Below, piece by piece: positions 58,601 to 64,000 of a stretch of DNA of 64,000 bases (position 1 is the stretch's first letter; the number at the start of each line of letters is the position of its first letter). The DNA comes from Mya arenaria (Eukaryota; Mollusca; Bivalvia; Myida; Myidae): contig NC_069123.1 of the NCBI RefSeq assembly GCF_026914265.1, forward strand, positions 47,996,949 through 48,060,948, in the 5' to 3' direction. The position numbers were made by a program, and so were the translations under genes. Below the pieces are notes generated by a model. It searched no databases, was not told where the DNA came from, and was given only the letters and a program-made list of their open reading frames with translations.

Positions 58601-61076
58601 GTTGTTCATTGGAGGTAATGGGGTATTGACCGTGATCATATCCGTGTGGACATAAGGACGAGATGAAGTATATACTTAATTTCTTCATAGTGTTGAACAA
58701 TGCATGATCTGATACTATACAACCACTATGGATTTGTCGTATCCTGTATTTTCACCCGTTATGAGCGTACCTTGGTCATGGGCATGCGCAGCAGTATTTC
58801 CGGGTCGGCGCCCTGCTGGTCCACAAACGTCTTCCACGTCCACGCGATGATGGCATCCTCTGTCCGCTTCTTTTGCTCAGGGTCCGCCTGCAAAATTACC
58901 GCGTGGTGACACAGCCGCTGATGTGCGTCAATTGAACACCATTGAACCGTTATTTGCGAATATATTTCGATCAGTACATGGTCTATGATGTTACAAGTTA
59001 CGTCTGGATCATGTTCATGAGAAACATTCATCTAATCAGACATTGGTGAGTAAAAAGTGTATACCTTGAAAACGATTGGCTGGTTGGGGACCATCTTGAG
59101 GTTGGCGCCTACAGAGTTGGTGGAGACGGCCACCACCGTCGTTAACTCTACAAACGTGTCTGTGGGCTTCGGAGGTCTATGGAAGTAAAACAAAGAACGA
59201 CCAATCGTCTGTCAAAGACCAACATGCATGTCACATTGTCTTCCCTATCTTTTTCTATTTGTATAATTCAAATAAAAACCCTAATAAAGGGAAATTAATC
59301 TGGATGCTTAATTGTTTAAACCTGATCACATGTACAAATTCGCAGAGTATTTTAGCCTTAGTACAGCCCAGTATGTTGCTTACTCGTTGTTGTTAGATCC
59401 CCCGTCGATGAATAGAAAACCAGCGTTGCCGAGGTCCAGCTTGTCGGGGACTGTCACGCTCAGGTAGTGCCACCACACAGGCTGGCTTTGTATGTCTGCA
59501 ATCATCACAACAAAAATACATATGTGTAACGGATGTATATTTCATGATGTTTAAAAAAATTAAACCCTCCAAACATTTAGACCAATGACTTTTCTTGTAG
59601 AATATGTTGATCTGCATTGAAGATAATATGAAAATTGACGATGATTACCTTCCCTTAAACTTGAAATAAGTCAAATATTTCATGTACGTGAAGTTAGCGG
59701 CCTAGCGTACTTCAAGTACATATTTATAATTCAAGGTTTTCACACTGTCAGTTTGAGACGGAAAGTTGAGAGGGAAAGTATTTTGTTCCCAATGACGATG
59801 TTTTTATTTACTGTAGGACAAATAACGTTTTACATGACACTCGACAAACATGATAAAGTATGATATTTATAAGGTATACACTGTGAAATATTGTGATTTT
59901 CAATTCTAGGTTTAGTTATATTTATTATTTCCAATGTTTTTTTTTAAAGTTGTTGTTTTTTTTCCTCCCGGGACCTGAATACCCGGTCCCTTTAGTCAGA
60001 GAGAAAAACTTTTCTCACATCATAGATAATAGAGCCAAATATTTGGCCATGCTGAAAATCCTTTTCTAGTTCAATAGCAAAGTACCCGTACGCATAAAAT
60101 AAATTTAATTACATTTTTACTATATTTAAACTGTGGTGGAAGAAAAGGCATCTACCATGGCCGCTCGTGTAGGGTAGGTTCATTCCTACCCTCGCGCATG
60201 ATGTTCTACGGAAAGCTCGATAAACCCTCGATTCCGTTAATTATCCGAAATTGGGTTGGGAAACATTTATCTTTCAGCCCGACCCACGGAAGATGGTTAT
60301 ATTCTATATTAGGATTTCTCTGTTAAACGTACAATGAAAAAACTAACCTTCGACTCAATTGTATTTGTGTCACTGTTTAAAGGATATCATAAAGAAATAT
60401 AATATGTAACATATCTATTAGTTAACATTACTTTTAGGGCACCGTCACGTCCATGTAGTACCATCATATAGGCTGGCGCTTTCGGTCAAGACATCATGAC
60501 AATGTATGCGTTATACTTTATATTGTAAGTTTTAGGAGGGTTTTAGGAAATGTTACTATATTTGAGGAAAATGTGTTATTATAAATGTTGTGTATACATG
60601 CATAACGTATCCTTAACTTCCGTGTTGGTTTAATATGTAATATGTAAGTATTGGAAAATCATTGTGAATTAATCATAATACTAAACTATTACACTAAGCA
60701 CATTAGGTTAAGTGAACTGTGTTTTTAAATAAGCTTTTAAAAACATTCCAATTTTTGATTAAACCTGCTCAGATTGATTATCATTTATCTTTTGTTCTTT
60801 ATTGACTGAATAAACTCGCTATGAATGATGATATCAAAAAACAAGTTTACACTTCCTAATGTGAGAGTGAATTATAACGCTACCTGGTTTCCAAGTCTGT
60901 GACGTCATGTTGATGTTGTAGAGCGTGTAACCGGGGCCCCCGAACGTTTCCAAAATATCGTACTTGTACGTGGGGTCTGGCTTGTTCACGTAATCATCCA
61001 ATGGGGTGGCCAGCCCAGGTGGCACCATCCCCACCCCCAACAGGGCGCACAGAATTCCGGCAAGGTTACTCATCAT
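49622..61076 (-). CDS. Secreted PhoPQ-related / AprA-like protein, alpha/beta-hydrolase fold, 13 exons, 465 aa
   Basis: Exons in transcript order: 61076-60884, 59495-59384, 59176-59065, 58887-58771, 58549-58457, 57668-57579, 57245-57116, 52451-52331, 51677-51590, 51384-51346, 51029-50941, 50819-50726, 49741-49622. All junctions are GT-AG and in phase. Signal peptide about 1-23 (NLAGILCALLGVGMVPPGLA), then TPLDDYVNKPDPTYKYDIL, the start typical of this family (Pfam PhoPQ_related; also Dictyostelium AprA). Candidate catalytic residues by position are Ser208 (VAGASKRGW), Asp301 (STGGDEFF) and His330 (MVPNAEHSLAGHE). The substrate is unknown. The family name comes from a bacterial regulon and implies no pathogenic role here. 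The ATG at 61076 was chosen because no ATG precedes it in frame and it gives a clean signal peptide. Intron 7 (52452-57115) contains a complete opposite-strand gene; intron 5 holds a foldback MITE. Confidence 0.92.
52816..56697 (+). CDS. HEPN-TM-NACHT-ankyrin protein, 3 exons, 1121 aa, nested antisense
   Basis: Exons: 52816-53015, 53328-54019, 54224-56697; GT-AG and in phase. Residues 1-250 resemble the DZIP3/hRUL138-type HEPN domain: N-terminal INFLSSQMGLCFVAKKL, a WCKSCRGW Cys pair (68-75), and R151-N152-KYVA-H157, the R-x5-H motif of HEPN ribonucleases. Residues 263-285 (CFVICFMVMIIATMIIAFTFTYV, split CFVICFMVMII and ATMIIAFTFTYV) are one hydrophobic segment. A NACHT/STAND NTPase follows: AELGYGKS (Walker A, Lys358-Ser359), LFVIDAIDE (Walker B, Asp470, Asp473-Glu474) and FLITSRH (502-508). 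Its context is closest in style to TANC-like NTPases (GRDWLFAELE before the P-loop). From about 760 to 1090 there are five to six ankyrin-like units (GFNLLHVATMYHR, TPLHMAVRRFS, TFAHLAVLHNR). Predicted role by family: ligand-gated oligomerising switch controlling an RNase; inference only. The gene lies wholly within intron 7 of the PhoPQ-related gene. Exon 1 could start one codon later. Confidence 0.88.
57904..58189. mobile_element. Foldback MITE, family B, copy 2
   Basis: The left end tttaaagggacggaacacca (then gatg) and right end catctggtgtctagtccctt (then taaagg) are inverted copies. Termini match the element at 19202-19634, and both contain an acagcaacatg or catgttgctgt inner block. It lies in intron 5 of the PhoPQ-related gene. 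Confidence 0.85.
59930..60310. other. Intron 1 segment with short palindromes, unclassified
   Basis: Within the 1.4-kb intron 1 of the PhoPQ-related gene. A gggacctgaatacccggtccc-type palindrome (about 59970-59991) and a gggtaggttcattcctaccc hairpin (about 60172-60191) stand out, but no element boundaries or target duplications could be found. Confidence 0.3.
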
Positions 61077-63631
61077 CGAAAATGATGGGCAGTGCAATAG
61101 TAATGATGCCCTAGTAATGATGTCCTATTTATCGTGTGGATACCATATGATTGAGATTGTATAAGTTATCAGATAACTATTGTCTCCTATCTAATTGCAA
61201 TAGGTTGCGTAAATGATCGCTGTGATATTGAGTTATCGAAAGTTTTGATGTAAACCCGATTTAAACTCCAAGTCAGTTTTCTTCCTTTTTTGATAGATAG
61301 ATTGTGTTACAATTTATGAGTTCAGGTCTACTTCCTTGTTTGTGATACAGCGAATAATAAATCAGTACTTAGGTTTTTGTTTTAAAACAGCTGGAAACTC
61401 CAATGACAATTCAGAATACCTAATGGCAGTTTCCCCAATCGGAAAGTGCGTTTTGCAAATCCTTGTTTGCACCGAAATAAAATAAGATACATAGGCGGTA
61501 GTATCTAATGCACATAATAAGAATGACTCGTTTTTATCCTTTGTCCGAAAAAAACAATAATTTTTAAAGAAATACTTGGACTATACGTCTTTGTGTAGAC
61601 TATCATGGTCAAGTAAGATAACCAGTCTTGTATTTCATTTCCCTTAAATTTCTTAAATTACTCACCAACGTTACGGTCCGGACGCTGTTTCTTGGATAGA
61701 TCGATTATACTGGGACAAAATGAGTGTTGGGAAGAATATCTCAACTAGGTTTGATAACCAGATATGCCCCGGTCACTTAAGAGTTTAGGTTCCTGAATTT
61801 CAGTTTGTGACAGCCTTCCACTTTTGCTTAAATTAGAAATTTAAATCTAGTTATCGCAAACTATTTAATGCTTATGACTTATATAATTTATTTTTACGTA
61901 CAGGTTAAATCAAAGCACTAAAGGTGCTAAAGTGGCGGTCGTCAAGGAAATTATGCTTGCATCGTTTATGCATTAAGGATGAAATAGTTGGAACACACTA
62001 GCAGGCTAGTAGAAAGCAAGATTTAATTTTTAATAGTCAATTTGATAAAACAATATTACATATGTTTACTCGTATGATCACTAGAAAACAGCTATTGATT
62101 TATGGATTTATTTCCACCAAATCGATTATTCCATATGTTAAAGATGGACTCTCACAGATTGAACGTTTTGACAACTTTTTTAGTTTTCGTCTGGGAACGA
62201 GCCAATTTATGCGCATAAGAGGCATGGAAACCAATCATATAAGACTGCTAACAAAATATTAGATTATTATATATTTAAGTTCAAAAAAATGATATTTTTA
62301 TGCATTTTTCTTAAACTGTTAGTAACGCTTTTAGCCATTAAGAAAATCTGCGATCTGATATTTTTCAGCAGTCTTTTATAACTGGTTTGCAGATAATTAC
62401 ACAAAAATTTGCTCATTCAAAGACAAAACAAATAAATAAAGTTGTCAAAGCGGTAAATCTTTGATAGTGCAGCTTTAATTTGTTTCAGCAATCACAACCG
62501 TTTGCATTATTTAAACAACCCATGCCAACATTAAAGTGTTAATGCCTATGAAATGCGAGTGAAACATAAAAAAGTGCAAACACTTTACACCGACACTGTT
62601 ATTTGGCCCACTCACGTTGCATTGTATATAGAAAACCAACCGGCTTGAACCTACAACCTGTCAACCTGCTTATACCGACAAAAAGTTGGGACCAATCAGA
62701 ATACACTGCATCATTTAAATCAAAGTTTTTTTGGAAAGTGTTCTTGGGTTGTTTCCAGATGATTATAGATATGAACCGATATTTTTCTTCATTTTTATAA
62801 GCTTGGGCTCAAATCGGCCTTTATAAAGATGTAACGTCTGGCAAAAGGAAACACACATTAAGGACATTAGGAGTTTAGCTTAAAATGAGTATATCTTTGG
62901 TGTTGGTCCGTCTCATTGGACCAGAAACATGCCAATCTAAGTTTTTTTTAAGGAAAACCTATACTACTAAATGGTTTCAAGTGTCAAGTATCTGTTTTCA
63001 GACAACACCTACTAGTATCTACTGATGACCACCACATGTGAAGGCTCATATGAATGTATCGGATTATTGACATAATATTCGATTGCATATGTATTGCCCT
63101 TTGTCTGTAATGCACGGTGGATAAACATATTTTTGGTTGTTTTCAATGTTGATAAACTGTGAGAAGGCCTAAATCAAATCCTAGTATGACAAACAATTAT
63201 TATATATTTATTTAAGTTATTTTTATGTTGTTAACAATGGAATATTTAACAATAATATAAGCCACTATGAAGGCCTAACATGTGAATAAACGTATATTCG
63301 TCTGATTATATTGGTCAGCTATACCTTCATTCAAATCGGCTTTTTCGGACAAAATATTCTTAGACTAAGTTATGAAAATGCAACACATATCAATTTACAT
63401 TCGTACCATAATTGTAAAATAAGGGCTTTGTGTTTGTAAAAACAAGTTTTGGCTTAACATCCGTTCCACGATTTGTGTATTTGTTGAAACAGTTTCAAAT
63501 AAATTAAAAACCAATTTTATCGTTTGTTTAACAAAAACCGAAACTGTTTTTGAGAAATCGAAACCCCACCCGAAGGCGGTTTCGTCGGTTCGTTTTATCC
63601 GAAAACTCGTTTACTTTAAAATGAGAATAAC
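61077..63631. other. Intergenic, 5' flank of the PhoPQ-related gene
   Basis: AT-rich, with no supported gene. It contains the foldback MITE at 62138-62478. The stretch 63540-63630 is less AT-rich and may be the promoter of the possible gene starting at 63632. Confidence 0.5.
62138..62478. mobile_element. Foldback MITE, family A, copy 4
   Basis: Left end ttaaagatggactctcacag and right end ttgatagtgcagctttaa, both bordered by TTAA. The interior has accaatcatataagactgct and its inverted partner agtcttttataactggtttg. This is the only intergenic member of family A in the window. Confidence 0.85.
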
Positions 63632-63683
63632 ATGGCGGATAGTGATTCAACACGTTCGTTGGAACATCATTTAGTTAACACAG
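63632..63683 (+). CDS. Possible first coding exon of an unidentified gene
   Basis: ATGGCGGATAGTGATTC begins an open stretch of 17 codons plus one base (MADSDSTRSLEHHLVNT) that ends at a donor, CACAG|GTAAACG. Upstream is a less AT-rich segment without stops close by, as expected of a promoter-proximal first exon. There is no homology to name it, and no second exon was found before the window ends. It could be a chance occurrence. Confidence 0.3.
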
Positions 63684-64000
63684 GTAAACGACCATCTGCG
63701 TTATCATTGTTTTGTAGAAATTAAAAAGTAATGGCTACATGAAAAAGCTCCATCATGTTGTTGAAACTGTACATATAATCATGCATTTCTTACTTATGGG
63801 CCTTCCAAAGTACAAAAGTGGGAGGTGAAGTCCAAAATAAACCGTTTCAAATGTCCATGTTTTTTATTTAGTTTTGAGGAACGATCTTTTTCTGGTGTAA
63901 AGCTACAGTCTTTGTAACATGTTTTAAGGGTATTAAGGAGTTTTAAGGAATTTTACGAAAGAAGATTTTATCAGATTTGGGCTAAAAAGCATTCACATTT

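Noticed and set aside
60165..60200. Short gggtagg..cctaccc hairpin as a terminator or regulatory RNA
   Set aside because: Seven-base arms in an intron of a eukaryotic gene are common by chance and there is no supporting context.
61077..61097. Seven-residue N-terminal extension of the PhoPQ-related protein
   Set aside because: It would begin at TTG. The first in-frame ATG at 61076 gives a normal signal peptide.
1..64000. CRISPR arrays, operons, prophage or plasmid features
   Set aside because: The window is a metazoan nuclear sequence with spliced genes. Tandem arrays found lack alternating unique spacers, and no bacterial gene organisation is present.

Overview
Kind of organism. This is a piece of a eukaryotic, animal nuclear genome. 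The genes are intron-rich with GT-AG junctions. Intergenic and intronic DNA is AT-rich and full of microsatellites, tandem arrays, foldback elements, tRNA-derived SINE-like repeats and decayed LINEs. The gene set (LLGL, CLUAP1/IFT38, sorbitol dehydrogenase), the style of the repeats and a secreted Cys-rich protein resembling the DUF7042-7045 modules point to a lophotrochozoan, most likely a bivalve mollusc. The species call is inference. No bacterial genes, rRNA, functional tRNA or CRISPR were seen.

Layout. (1) 1-2007: an 18-bp minisatellite, then the 3' flank of the first gene. (2) 2008-26022, minus strand: a complete lethal(2) giant larvae homologue (LLGL), reconstructed as 25 coding exons and 1107 aa. 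Its introns hold tandem repeats, foldback MITEs and a LINE 3' fragment. (3) 26023-29955: LLGL upstream DNA, a broken LINE reverse transcriptase (minus strand), and a 339-bp MITE with a 9-bp target duplication. (4) 29956-33676, plus strand: sorbitol dehydrogenase, 8 coding exons, 350 aa. (5) 34251-42632, minus strand: CLUAP1/IFT38, 13 coding exons, 428 aa, convergent with SORD. The two genes have back-to-back poly(A) signals on opposite strands. The long first intron of CLUAP1 holds SINE copies and a PIF/Harbinger-like MITE. (6) 43951-47969, plus strand: a secreted, probably GPI-anchored Cys-rich protein, 9 exons, 334 aa. (7) 49622-61076, minus strand: a secreted PhoPQ-related/AprA-like alpha/beta-hydrolase-fold protein, 13 exons, 465 aa. 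(8) 52816-56697, plus strand: a three-exon, 1121-aa gene nested antisense in intron 7 of gene 7. It encodes an N-terminal HEPN domain with an intact R-N-x4-H motif, a transmembrane helix, a NACHT-type NTPase and ankyrin-like repeats. (9) 61077-64000: one more foldback MITE and a possible first exon of another plus-strand gene at 63632.

How the genes relate. There is no operon-like logic. These are neighbouring genes for cell polarity (LLGL), polyol metabolism (SORD), cilium assembly (CLUAP1) and secreted or cell-surface proteins. The most unusual item is the nested HEPN-TM-NACHT-ANK gene. It joins an RNase-type effector domain, a membrane anchor, an NTPase switch and a repeat sensor in one polypeptide, an arrangement expected of an innate-immune or self/non-self sensor. 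All exon models were built by reading splice sites and reading phase by eye. Every internal junction listed keeps frame, but none has transcript support.
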